Shown here: positions 10,413-21,120 of the stretch, piece by piece | How the letters are laid out: the number at the start of each line of letters is the position of its first letter | Numbering within the stretch: the stretch's first letter is position 1 | From: Thuidium tamariscinum | Lineage: Eukaryota; Streptophyta; Bryopsida; Hypnales; Thuidiaceae | DNA length: 64,000 bases | Reading direction: 5' to 3' | Assembly: GCA_947034885.2 (NCBI GenBank) | Contig: OX344757.2 | Coordinates: 19,834,001 to 19,898,000 of the forward strand | Program-made: the position numbers and the translations under genes | The notes under the pieces: model-generated | Database searches by the model: none | What the model saw: only the letters and a program-made list of their open reading frames with translations | Told to the model about the DNA's origin: nothing

Positions 10413-11038
10413 ATGGCAAGCGAGGGAGAGAATTCGAGGCGTGTAGGGCAACCTTATTGAGCGCCGCATCCTTTTCCTAGTCGAGGGCGTTCTCCATCCC
10501 AGGCTATGCAAATGCAACAGGAGATATGACATGGTGAGATTTCTTTTTATACTTCGATTTCCAATTTTTGTGTTACGATACATTTCCCTTTCTTCCTTTG
10601 ATTCACATTTAAAGAGAATGCGAAGAAGCACAAGCTTGAGCTCAACAAATGGAACGCGCGTCTGGAGAAAATTGGACCACGAACCTTGAAGGTTAGACCC
10701 TAAACCCTAACAAATCAGTTCATCTGTTTTACAGTCGCGTTTTTGTATATATCTCCTTTCCATTTATACTGTAGTTTGAAATGATTGCTCTATTGCGAGT
10801 TGTTTGTTGATTACAATCCTTACTGAACTAACAGATAGGCTTTGTGTAGGTGCTCAACTTGTGGCTTAAAAGAAAGGTGATGCCGGAGTCAATTTTGCAT
10901 CATTTTGTGAATGTAATAGAGTCGCACAATGATGACAAGGGGTTGCATGGAGGTGGTCAGCGCCGGCTTTCTCGATATGAGCGTGGAGTGGACGATCCTG
11001 TCAGGGTTATGGATGGCGTGTTAGATGACGAGTATTGA
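10413..11038 (+). pseudogene. HUA2/HULK-like gene fragment (CID-type region), decayed
   Basis: Three exons can be built: 10413-10533 from an ATG, 10615-10691 and 10850-11038, with donors gtgaga and gttaga and acceptors taaag and gtgtag, all in consistent phase. The join of exons 2 and 3 reads RLEKIGPRTLK then VLNLWLKRKVMPESILHHF, followed by RLSRYERGVDDPVRVMDG and ending LDDEY. This resembles the plant HUA2 (ENHANCER OF AG-4 protein 2) family, where LKVLRLWLER-type residues of the CTD-interacting region are followed by a SRTERAVDDPIREMEG-type segment; I compare with memory of the family only. Exon 1 has two in-frame TGA codons (probably CGA originally), and the long conserved N-terminal part of HUA2 is absent. 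It is therefore a captured or decayed fragment, not a working nuclear regulator. Confidence 0.55.
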
Positions 11039-11654
11039 ATTGTTTACATTCTATAATGTTGTATATTATGAATCCATCACTTTGAATCTTTGTATATATC
11101 GTAGCTTGTTGCATCCCGCGCGTTCAAAGGTCTAGGACCATCGGCGTGCATTGTTCAGCGTCCTCCAAAGCAAATTCAGGTTTAGGTATTACGGTTGACG
11201 ATGACGCGCTTAGGCAGTGAAGAAGTGCTGTAGCAAGTGTTTTGTAGTTTAGGGCACTGAACTCGGCTACTGTGGGAGTTGGCGAGGAAGACGGTGATTG
11301 TGTTTGTAGTTTTCATAGGTTCAGGGTTTGGGAAATTTGCTGTATCAGTGTTTTGACATTTTGTTGTTCCATTCCTCTCGGTATTTTGATTTGTACATCA
11401 GTTTTCGTCCGTTGATTCCATAGGCTCTGCATATGCGGAATTGGATGTTCTCCCAGCGTGTTTGTTTCAGAATAACCATGTACACAAACTGTAGTAGTGC
11501 TACACAACAGTCCCAACAACAGTGCCCTATAACCGCGCAGCCATGGTAGATCGCAGGAGGTTCATTTATGGATTAGTGCACGCGTTCTAAACCATTCCGC
11601 AGCTAGCAGAGAACGTGATTCAGTGGCTGAATAGATCCCCGGCAATGACACTGC
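11039..11654. other. Transition into the GC-rich island, no gene seen
   Basis: Unassigned DNA with two degenerate palindrome-like sites (cccgcgcgttcaaa near 11115, cacgcgttctaaacc near 11580). No coding frame is supported. Confidence 0.4.
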
Positions 11655-12410
11655 GGTTCAGACCGCGCGTTCTGAACCATTCTGCCCTTCGAAATACTAA
11701 GAGTAACCACAAGTCATGAAAATCCATGAACTGATCATGATCAGAACGCGCGTTCTGAACCAAATGTGGATACAACGAGGGCAGATATAGTCGAATTTTT
11801 AAATGGACGCTCGATATTTCTATCCAGAAACCTTGACTAAAATGCGAGGACCCTCAGTTTCAGACCGCGCGTTTTGAATCGCTTCTCTAAAGATTCTAAG
11901 AGAACTCCTCAAATGATAGAGTCCCTGAAATGAACATGAGGATCAGAGCGCGCGTTCTGAACCAAATGCAGAGACATGATGGGCAAAATCTCAGACGAAT
12001 TTGATATTGCTAGACAGAAACCTCCACCCCACAGCCAAGTAGTGAGAAGGGGCTTCAGACCGCGCGATCTAAAGCCCCGGGTCAGTGCCATCTCTTAGGA
12101 CCAAGAGAGCAGTTCGAAAATGAAATGTGCGAAGACTGTGAAGTTCAGACCGCGCGGTCTGAACTAAATGTCCATGACACCTGCTTGTCGTCCCAAATTA
12201 AAAGATCGCCGCCTGAGCAGCACTCTCAATGGAATACGGAGCCCTAACACATGAAGACCTCGAGGTTTAGAACGCGCGGCCTGAACTAAGTGACTATGAC
12301 ACATGCTTCTCGTCCCACATTCAGAGTTCAACATGAAAACAGCCTAGTTAACGGAATAAAGAGCCCCAAACTCATGCGGACCTCGTGGTTTAGACCGCGT
12401 GGTCTAAACC
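11655..12410. repeat. Array of eight GC-rich palindromes upstream of the large gene
   Basis: Copies or variants of TTCAGACCGCGCGGTCTGAA lie at 11655-11678, 11741-11758, 11859-11878, 11942-11962, 12054-12074, 12143-12164 (perfect over 22 bases), 12265-12286 and 12387-12410. Spacing alternates near 85 and 115 bases, and flanks are partly conserved (gaaccaaatg, gaactaaatg, cagaaacct). The array is thus a ~200-bp tandem unit carrying two palindromes each. It ends about 300 bases before the ATG of the gene at 12726, so it may hold promoter or operator-like sites; that role is inference. Confidence 0.85.
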
Positions 12411-12611
12411 ACATGAAAGAGGGTACAATAGCGAGGAGCACCAGTTGCCCTTGAGCTTGTAAGTTCACAGGGAAGGCCACTTGGCCTTCCTTCCAGACGT
12501 ACGCACGAATTAATGGGATGGGGCGCACATGGTAAACAGCAGAATCGACTAGATCGGCTTCAACCCTAAAGAGAGCGAATCGTGATCGTCCCTACGGACG
12601 ATGTGACGAAC

Positions 12612-12698
12612 TAGTCCGCGCGGTCTGAATATCTCGTGCCATTCTCCATCGCCTACTGTAAAATGCATGCTTCTGGTAGTTCAGACCGCGCGGTCTAA
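12612..12698. repeat. Two palindrome copies just before the large gene
   Basis: Variants at 12612-12629 (tagtccgcgcggtctgaa-like) and 12679-12698 (gttcagaccgcgcggtctaa). The second ends 27 bases before the proposed ATG at 12726, so it would lie in the 5' leader or at the promoter. Confidence 0.75.
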
Positions 12699-14630
12699 TT
12701 CGTTCGACTTCTTGTGGACAGTCAGATGGGGGCCTTTGTCGAAAACAACCCCACTTTGTGGGGCTACCTAGAAGAAATCCCGCCAACCAAGATCCACGAG
12801 AACTGGAAACCGCATCTGGAAGACAAATTCCCGATGCGGATATCCTCGAGGAGAGGACTGTGGACTGTGAAGTTGAGTCACGAGATGGGGTCGCCCGCCT
12901 TCGGCCTTGAAATAGGGTTCACGTCTTCCGACGGGACACGCTGGAAGACGCTAAACAATGTGATTCTCATCAACGTTCACGTGATGCGTGAGGGCATCCT
13001 TCTGGACGTGGCCAATTCCATTAATAACGAAGTCGGGGTCATCGTCATCTGTGTCGAGGACGAGATGATGTTCTGTACGCGTAGGATGGTAGAGCATTTA
13101 GAGAACGTCCTGACCACCTACCAGTACCTGATGCGCGACGTCCAGATGAGGTGTGATGCACAGTCCGGTAGGTTTGTGGAGACCGGGAAGGTCATCCAGA
13201 CCTTCATGTCGGACGCAAACACCCTTCATGCGTCAAGACTGAAATCGGGGTTTGATTCACAGGCCGAGAGGGGAGAAATGGAAGACAAGGGTGGCAGCAG
13301 CAGCAAGAAGGCCAAGAAGGGGAGCGGGTCGACGCCGACGGTCAAAACTCGAAGTCGCGCCGCTCCCCAGTCCGCCGTGGTGGGTGCCACCTCGCGAGTC
13401 GCCCCTCGATCCGTGCCACGATCCACCGTGCGGCCCGCCACGAGAATTGCCGCACCCGAACCAACTCGGAGCACCCCAGCACTGCCGATCGCAGCGGCCA
13501 CTCCCCCTCCCCGTGCCGCAGCTGAGCGGATCATCGCCACTCTGGCGCCAACCGCAGCGGTCGCTCCACCCCCCCATACCGCCTCGACCGCGCGCTCGAA
13601 GAAGTTGGCGAAGAAGCAGAAGGTTCAGTCCGAGCTTGCCGCGGTGCAGAGCGAGGATGACGCCGCAGAAGCGGAGCGGTGGCGAAAGTAGAGGCGAGAT
13701 CCCGTCCCTGACGAGGCCGTGCAGGGACCCTTGAGCCCGTCCATTCGAGCGGCTGAAGTCGCACGATGCTCCACGCCCCACGAGGCGAACCCTACGCCAA
13801 GCTCCTCCAGCCACGGTGCTACGACGGTTCCGAGTTCTTCCACGCAGGAAGCGTGCACGGAGCCCATGGAGATGAGCGAGGTCAAGGCGCACGCAGTGGC
13901 CGTGAAAAAGGTGAACGACGAGTGGACGGAAAACCCAGATACGATCCCATTGGACCCGTCCTCCATCTCGGACAAGATAACCGTGGAGATTGACTTCAAA
14001 TCGAACTCCAAGAGAAGCGCGGATGTGAACACCAAGGGTCGGCTAAAGGCGCAGGCCAACGCGAACAAGGCTTTCAAGGAACTGTCGTCCTACATGTACA
14101 TTTTCGGGCGCGGCAAGTACTTCGAGCTGGACGTGAACGAAATGACGAACGTGGAGTCGAGTTCCGGGATTATTGTGAGGCCCCTGGAGACGGAGGGCGT
14201 CCTCTACGTCCTGAAGCGGATGGTGCTCGTGAACTACACGAAGTAGATCCTGATCGTGATGCCCGACACGGCCACGCGACCGAAGGACTGGAAGGAGTGC
14301 ACAACGGCCGGGAAGTTCAAAATCATCAACGGCCAGCACACGTGGAAGGCCGCGACAGAGATCCTGTTGGGGGAGACGACGGTCGACGACGAGTCCGTCA
14401 AAGCCCGGCTGCAGAAGTGGACATGCGAGATCGTCTGGTCGGACAAGTTGCACCACCTGCACACCCTGTCCTCCATGTGCAACTCGGGGAACGTGCTCGC
14501 TCCGTTTCTATCTTCAGTGCCCGCCACGATCAAGCATTGCAGGGAGATCTGGGAAAGCGCCGGCCGGCCGATGCAGTTCAGGAAGAACACGAGGCAGACA
14601 AGTCAGAGCGAAGATTTCCATTCCTATGAG

Positions 14631-15051
14631 GTATGATCTTACCTTCCAGTTCAAACCGCGCGGTCTGATCTGCCCCACCCTATCATAGCAGACGAAGTCC
14701 AGGCCTCGGATTTCGTTTGCTGATCTCCGCGAGGTCGCCGCTACTAGTCGGGATCGAATCCAACCGCGCGGTCTGGATTCTCCGACGTGCATCTTGATTG
14801 TGATGTAAAGGAATTGTTCGATTCCTGTAGTCGTAGGTTCAATTCCCGAGACACTTCAGACCGCGCGTTCTGAAGTGGGTTATCTTATAGCCTTGACTCT
14901 TGAATCCAGGACACGGTTTGTTGGAGGCGACTGGTCCTCCATGGAGGGAGAGGAGGGTGTGCTGTGGTCTCCTGTGCTGTTTTCTTGAGCGGACATGGAT
15001 CAGGGCGCGCGTTCTAAACATGGTTTCTGATGTGTCTCCGTCGTTTTGCAG
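14631..15051 (+). other. Intron of the large gene carrying four palindromes
   Basis: Bounded by gag/gtatgat and gttttgcag/gag, and it restores the frame in phase 0. It contains palindrome variants at 14649-14670, 14756-14780, 14853-14876 and 14999-15017. This intron is the clearest case of the palindrome family lying inside a transcribed, non-coding part. Confidence 0.75.
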
Positions 15052-17036
15052 GAGTTCAAGGCCAAGTGCGAGGAGAGCTTCGAGTCGACCGGGAATTCGC
15101 AAACCTCCAGTGGAGCGAAGACGGCGATTGTGGACTTCAACAAATTGGGGGAGCGTAGGGTCATCATGGCCTCCGATGAGACTTGGACCCTCTGGAAGGA
15201 GCTCTTCGAAAAGCACGAGTCAGGCACCTTGTACAACATCGACCACGGCTGCATGTACAACGAGTTGGATACCGAGGGGGGCAATTCCAAGGCGACGAAG
15301 CTGCCGCCCTTCAACAAGAATCAGATGCGGACCCTGTGCGGGTTGGATGACTTGGCCGTGGGGGAGGCTGCGAGCAAGATGATGCAAGTCCCTCCCAAGA
15401 TCTACATGAAGAGGCTGACGCTCTGGTGCTCGACCGTGGCCATCGCCATGTGGTCCACGCGGAAGAAGCACAAGACCAAGCTCGTCGTCGACATCTTGGC
15501 ACAGGTGGCTGGGCAGAACGTGCCCGCGGCGAAGGGAGTCTTCAACGAGTCCGGCGAACTCGATCCCGCCCGATGGAAGGAACTGAAGGCGGCCCTGTGC
15601 ATACATGGCTTTCACATGGCGGTCATGGAGCGTGTGGGAGAGGAGTACCTGAAGCAGGAGTGCAAATCGGGAGTCAGCAAGGATAACAATCCTAGCCTGG
15701 CGCTCGTCGTGCTATACGAGCGCGTGGCAGCCAACGCGAGGCGATTCCACGTCGTGAGTAGGTGTGCGTCCGCCTCAGTCTGCGCGTGGCTCTGTTTGAA
15801 GTCGATCTTCCACCAGCAGCTGTCGAGGAAGCTCTCTGAGGGGTGGTTTAGCGTAAAGAAGGGTGCCGCGCTCCTCTAGTACTGCGAGGTGGGAATCATG
15901 GACTTGCGCCTGTTTCCGAAGATCGACAAAATGGAGGTCACCTACGGCTACAACATCATCCCGGAGCAAGTGAAGAAGGTGTCCGAGGATTACATGTCCA
16001 AACGCGTGCACACTTGGATGATCATTTACGGCGCAGAGAGGGCTCCCGCGGTGGATCACATAGTGAAGACATTTTTTCCTTGTCACCGTCTCCGCCGCAG
16101 TGCCGAGTATAGATGTGCGAAGGTGGAGCCCACCTACGCCTTGAAGGACACCGTGATTGTGGAATGCGTACAGCGATCCGACATTTCCTTCTACAACTCC
16201 CATCTCGTGGATAGGAACGGAGTGGTTCCACCACTGTCGGCCGAGGAGGAGGCAATCTTGGAGACGAAGGTCCCCATGTACAGGCAACGGGAGACGTGCC
16301 ATCACGATTTTCCACAAGTCCAGTCGATGAAGGAGTTGCGATACGAGGTCTACTTGCGCTTCATCAACAAGTTCTGCAGGGACCAAGGGACCGTCATGCT
16401 CGTCTTCGCAGGAGCGAAGGCAATCTCGGCCTGCGCGGTGAGTTTTGGTATGTGCACATTGATGAATTCCTCTTTCGTTGATCGAAATGTGAACACGGAC
16501 TGATGTGCACTTGTGGTTTCCAGATGTTGTGCCGGAGCTCCGTGGCGTTCATCTCCAACACGGCGAACAGCCTACATCGGCATTCGGTCCACAACCGACG
16601 GGGAGCCGAGATGTGGCCGGACGTATTGGTCCACGGTCCACCCGCCCTCAAGTACAACTACGACGGCATGGCTCCCGACCACCTCCGCAGAGGAGAGAGC
16701 GTGCCTGTGACGGCCAAGGGATTGACAGCGGCGGTTCGGGCGGAGTCCGAGTCCGACAGCGAGGAAGAGGACGAGGACAATGACGAGGATGAGGAAGAGA
16801 GGGACGCTGCATTGGAGGGTGAGGAGCTGGCCGATGTGGGCGCGTCCAACCCCACGGTGGACGACGATAGAGAGGAGTCGGGGAACTCGGATGAACGCTC
16901 CGACAAGTCCGAATCCGAAGATGAGGAGCATTCTCCCGTGCGCCTTGGTGAGCCCGAAGGACGGACGTCCAAATCCCCAGACGTCGACGACCTCTTCTCC
17001 GAGACGCATGCACCACCGTCACCGCCGAGAGGGCAG

Positions 17037-17365
17037 AATTAGGCCGCGCGGTTTGATTTGCACATGGAGGACTCTCCTCTGTCTCCTGTGCTTTCGGTTC
17101 AGGGCGCGCGGTCTGATCCGGTGTCAGGGTCTCCGAGTGCAAGCACATCCCCTCCGGCAGACACGACCGCGAGGATCCTCTTCGCGACTTCAACGGCCAT
17201 CCTCTCGCCCCAGGTGCTGGGGATTCGGTCCCCATGTTGTGCATCCGGGAGCGAGCCGGCCCTGTCGACTTTCGCGTCGCCTGTGGTTCAGACCGCGCAC
17301 CTTGAACCGCAGTCTCACCTCCCTCTCCGGGTTATGGACGGGGTTCAGGCCGCGCGCTCTAAAGC
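17037..17365. repeat. Four palindrome copies within exon 4 of the large gene
   Basis: Variants at 17037-17058, 17096-17119, 17285-17308 and 17342-17365. In the open frame they encode VQGARSDP, VQTAHLEP and VQAARSKA, and the first overlaps the in-frame TAG at 17040. They may have inserted in frame or lie in an unrecognised intron. A phase-0 acceptor is available at 17427 (ctcagccag/gtc), but no convincing donor was seen. Confidence 0.7.
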
Positions 17366-18877
17366 GGACTCCGTGGCGATGCCCCCCCCTCGTCCTCCGT
17401 CGTGGAGCCCTCCCCTGCTCAGCCAGGTCGAACCTGACCCGACGGTTGCCTCGGAGACCGCTTGGGCCAGAATTAAAATCCAGGATATGCAGTTGGACCT
17501 CGACTTCATAAAGAAGGCATTCTCCAAGAGCCAACTGCTCGAGCTGGCCACTGTGAGGGATGGGCTGCTTGATTCTGCCTCGGAGGTGAACGATCTGACC
17601 TTCCAGATGAAGGTCGACAGGTATTGCGGAATGGTGGCGGACATGAAGGCCAAGCGTCTCAGATCGACAGCGGTGGAGAGACTCAAAGTGCACGTGATGG
17701 TGCAGGTCGGAATCGACACTCTCGCCTCGGAACTGCCGACTCCGACCGCGGCAGAGTAGGCCTACATCGATCACCACCGGGAGATGAGCACGAAGTATCG
17801 GATGGACCAGGAGTCCCAGACCATCATCGACCTCGATGACCTCGACGACGACGAACTGGAGGCCAAGATGAAGACGAGAGAGGAAGCGGCGGAGAAGGCC
17901 AGGAAGGCGGCGGCTGCTGTGTCGCGGGGAGCGTCGTCCTCAGGGGGTGCAGACGTGAACGCCGGCGAGAGCTCCGACTCGAAGCTGGACGTCGGAGCAC
18001 GGCCGCAGCTCGCTGTGAGCGGGGGGGTGCCCTCGTCCTCGAGGGCTTCCGAGGTCGACGAGAAGCCCGACGTCAAGCCCGAAGTGCGACAGGCCTACAT
18101 GGAGGTGTTCGCGAGGCACATGGAAGCGACTCGCGCGAGGCTCGAGAGGCAGCAGCAAGCTAAATTCGATCGGGAGAGGGAGTAGTGGGAGAAGGATTGG
18201 GCGGAAAAGGAGAAGGAGAGGGAGAGGAGAGAGGAGGTAGAGAGGGCCAAGCACGCGGAGCGGGAGGCGAAGTGGGAGGCCCGTATGAAGGAGAAGGAGG
18301 AGTAGGACCGGAAGGATGCGGAGATGAAGGTGGCCTAAGCAACCGATCAGATTTCCAGATTGGAGAAGCAAGCCGCGGAGGTGGAGTACATGAAGTCCGA
18401 ACTGCACGCAAGGAACCCCGAGGTAGTGCCCGTGACAATCACCGTGGTTGCCGCTCCGAGTCCCAACCGTGTGAGTGAGCTCCAAAACGTGTCCGGGGTG
18501 TCCACGACCAACTTCGAATCGGCGACGGCCTCCCTGCCTCGGGGCTCCGGCAGATGGCGACGAGAATCCCGATGACGCCTCCAATGAGTACCGATCCCGA
18601 TCCCGATGTGGATGATCTGGCGCTCAGTCAGTTTCCTAGTGTGCATGTCCCTGAACTCCTGAATCGTCCGCACCAAGAGGACGAGGTCCCCTTCATCCTT
18701 GATGATCGCTGGGGGAGTGTTGAGGAGTCCTTCCCTAACTTCACTGAGCAATAACCTCCCGTCGTGCAGGCCCCGCACGGTCAAGAGCAACCGCAGGTGC
18801 TGCTGGAGGAGCACGTCACGGTGGGATCTTCGACGCGGCAGGATCAGACTCCCGCGGTGGATAACCCCTCCACATAG

Positions 18878-19314
18878 CTCCCTTTTTGTCAGTTAGCCCG
18901 GACGCTATGTGAGGGCGTTACGCCGGGCCGGTCGAAGGTCGTCCCGGCGAGTCCTAGAGAGCCGCGGGAGCCATAGTCGTAGCGGCTCTTTCTTTTGTGC
19001 ATAGGATTTCTAGGCATTCAGTCACTGGCATCCATTTTCAAACATGTTAATTGGGCCCGGGCATGTGCGGACGTTGTGATTGATTTGTTGTGCACCTCGC
19101 ATCTTGTAAATATGGTGCATTCTTGTAATATATGAGACGTGATTTTTTGGGTTTTGTATCGTGCATGCTTTGGTGACGCGCATGGCTTTCGTGGTGTGTG
19201 TTCTGCATTGTCGATGGCGTCGTCACTTCCCTTGCGTCGCGTCCTCACAGTTCTTTTTGGACAATGTAGTTACGCTCGTATGCTTTTTCGGTCCAGGGTC
19301 CGAACGCTCCTGTG
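18878..19314. other. Spacer between the two island genes
   Basis: GC-rich at first (gacgctatgtgagggcgtta), then T/G-rich, with no recognised gene. It could include the 3' end of the first gene's transcript (aatatatgag near 19128) and the promoter of the second. Confidence 0.35.
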
Positions 19315-21120
19315 ATGGACACCAACCTCCCCGTGAAGCCCCCGCATCCACACCCGTTGCACTCCCCTGGCACGCTCGATCCGACGAGAATCCCAACCAG
19401 CCACCTGACCGGCCCCGACGAAGCCCCACACTACCAAGCCCCCGAAAAGCTCTCCTTGTCCGTGGACGTCGCTCCACCCAGCCCCCGTGACGTGGAAGTG
19501 GACAGCGCTTTGCGGACCCTCGTCGCTGCGGATGTCCTTCCACCCCCTCCGGTGGAGGTCGACGCCGGGGGACCTTGGATGACCGCACCTCCGCACGCAT
19601 TGGATGGCTCGCCCGCATTCCCGTTTGAGGAAGAAGTCGACGGGCCCTGGACGACGATCCCTCCTGCCACCTTCGAAGCGGTGCCTCCCGAAGTAGAAAG
19701 TAAAGAAATGGCACGGGTCGTCCCTGCAGCGGAACCACAGCTCGCTCCGTCGATTGATGCTCACGAGTCCCCTCCAATCCACATAGCTCCGGCGGACGCG
19801 CCGACGAAGGTGAGCCACAATGCCTCTCCCCACTCCCACCCGCACTCCGTTCTTGTCCTCCCATACTCCTCCCCGGGTAGTTTGTAAGTGTTGACACGAT
19901 GCCCACGTAGACGGGGGGATGTTTCAGGGCGCGCGTTCTAAACTGCATGCGTCCCCGGCTTGCGCCGCACGACGGGCGATGTGTTTAGAACGCGTGGTCT
20001 AGACTGCACGCCTTTTGCAATGTGTCGTGTCTTCGTGCCTTCGATGTGATGATGGGCCGTCTCCGTCGTCCGCAATTGCGTCTTCGTTTTATTCTTCCAC
20101 CTCGTCCGTTTTAGAAATCCCTACTCAAGGGGAGGGGCATTCGGACGCGCAGGCACCACCGTCGGTACCCCCGGCGATCCCTTCCCCTCGCCTCTCGCGC
20201 ATGAGTTATTTCGTGCTCCTGGAAGTGGAGGGGGTCTTGTGCCACGTCGAGCACGTCAGTCCGGCTCCGCCCGCTCCGTGTGCCCCCGTCGCCCCGGCCG
20301 CGCAGCCTTCCGAGGCGGATTTCGATCCCGCGCGCCGTCACGTCTTCGGGGAGTACGCCCTGTACTGTCGACCCGAGGTGCGCCACTTCCTCAGCGGATT
20401 GTCCAAGAGGTCCGCGTGGGCATCTGGACCCGACTGCCGGGGGACGTCACGAGGCCCATGGTGAAGTTCCTCTTCCGGGACAGGGACGTCAGTACGATGT
20501 CCATCCTCACCATGGAGGACTGCAGCACCCTGGTGGAGAGGCGCGCGTGGTGGACCTGCGAGTGCCCGCCGTTCCCGGAGTTTCCCCTCCTCGGCTGCTC
20601 GGCGCACCCGGCGGACACGTTTGTCGACAAGAAGGTCGAGAAGAACACCTGGCTGGCCTTTCCCGACCATCTCGGGGGGCTGTTGCGGCTCAAGGTGTTG
20701 CACAAGGTCGTCTGGGGCGACCCCAGGTTCCGCGCGAGCGCTTTCAAGGCCAACGTGACCAACACCCTGCTCATCGAGTCCAGCCCGGAGAGCACCATCC
20801 TCAACCCCATATTCCCTCTAACCTTCATTGGCAGCGTGACGGACAGTTTCCTCAACTGCTCTCTTCGCCCGTACCTCGCGGGCCTCCTGGAATCCGGGCG
20901 GAGCGTGTCCCAATACCTATCGGAAACCCCCCCTTACTTCGGATGGCTCGACAGACCCTGGACCCAGATGGAATTGGGAATGAGAGTAGTCAAGTTAGCT
21001 CGATCGAGGGACAGTGATCTCGTCTTGGACTATTTGGACTTCGTCGGAAGTTACAATGCGGACGGGAGCGGTCCTTTCTTTAAGAGGAGCGCGGTCACTC
21101 ATCCCTCGAGGAAAACGTGA
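19315..21120 (+). pseudogene. FCP1/NIF-like phosphatase-fold protein, frameshifted and lacking catalytic Asp
   Basis: A first exon (ATG 19315 to about 19809, donor aag/gtgagc) encodes a Pro/Asp/Val-rich region. The conserved part starts at ATG 20201. In order it shows SYFVLLEVEGVLCHV where the family has a DxDG-type site, then YALYCRPEVRHFLSGLSK, VRVGIWTRLPGDV, NTLLIESSPEST where the family has a DDSP-type site, and LRPYLAGLLESG. This order matches the NIF/FCP1 phosphatase fold. Both nucleophile Asp positions read Glu, and the distal Asp pair reads Glu-Ser, so the fold is probably inactive. One missing base near 20407 shifts the frame between LSK and VRVGIW; the rest stays open to TGA at 21120. 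The intron acceptor is ambiguous (20114 or 20152; the latter keeps phase 0). It follows the large unknown gene on the same strand and has similar GC content. Confidence 0.65.
19921..20003. repeat. Two palindrome copies in the intron of the phosphatase-like gene
   Basis: Variants at 19921-19943 (gtttcagggcgcgcgttcta then aac) and 19982-20003 (gtttagaacgcgtggtctag then ac) lie between the donor at 19810 and either candidate acceptor. Confidence 0.75.

Larger units (their letters stand above)
12726..18877 (+). pseudogene. Large unknown five-exon gene with eight in-frame TAG/TAA codons
   Basis: The exons 12726-14630, 15052-15753, 15880-16437, 16524-18422 and 18554-18877 join in phase 0 through GT-AG introns (donors gtatga, gtgagt, gtgagt, gtagtg; acceptors ttgcag, ctctag, ttccag, cggcag), giving ~1796 codons. 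The order is a folded N-terminal domain, an Ala/Pro/Arg-rich linker, a second folded domain with INGQHTWKAA, a Cys/Lys-rich middle, an acidic tract near 16745-16805, then long charged coiled-coil stretches. In-frame stops lie at 13689, 14244, 17040, 17757, 18183, 18303 (TAG) and 18336, 18752 (TAA). No TGA and no frameshift are seen. The GQH segment faintly recalls ParB/DGQHR-type folds, too weak to assign. GC content and codon use differ sharply from flanking DNA. It may be a decayed transposon gene or a gene relying on readthrough. I do not recognise the family. Confidence 0.55.

Noticed and set aside
13226..13892. Minus-strand Arg/Gly/Ser-rich ORFs opposite the large gene
   Set aside because: They are shadows of a GC-rich, Ala/Pro/Arg-rich coding stretch whose plus strand splices consistently.
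15877..15879. An additional premature TAG in the large gene
   Set aside because: It is better read as the acceptor (cctctag) of a 126-base phase-0 intron starting gtgagt at 15754; joining 15753 to 15880 keeps the frame.
12726..18877. Genome-wide reassignment of TAG/TAA to glutamine
   Set aside because: The minus-strand frame at 1-1112, the piggyBac frame (36307-38476) and gag (45815-47668) use only CAA/CAG for many Gln positions and have no internal TAG/TAA over ~1700 codons, so a host-wide code change is not supported.
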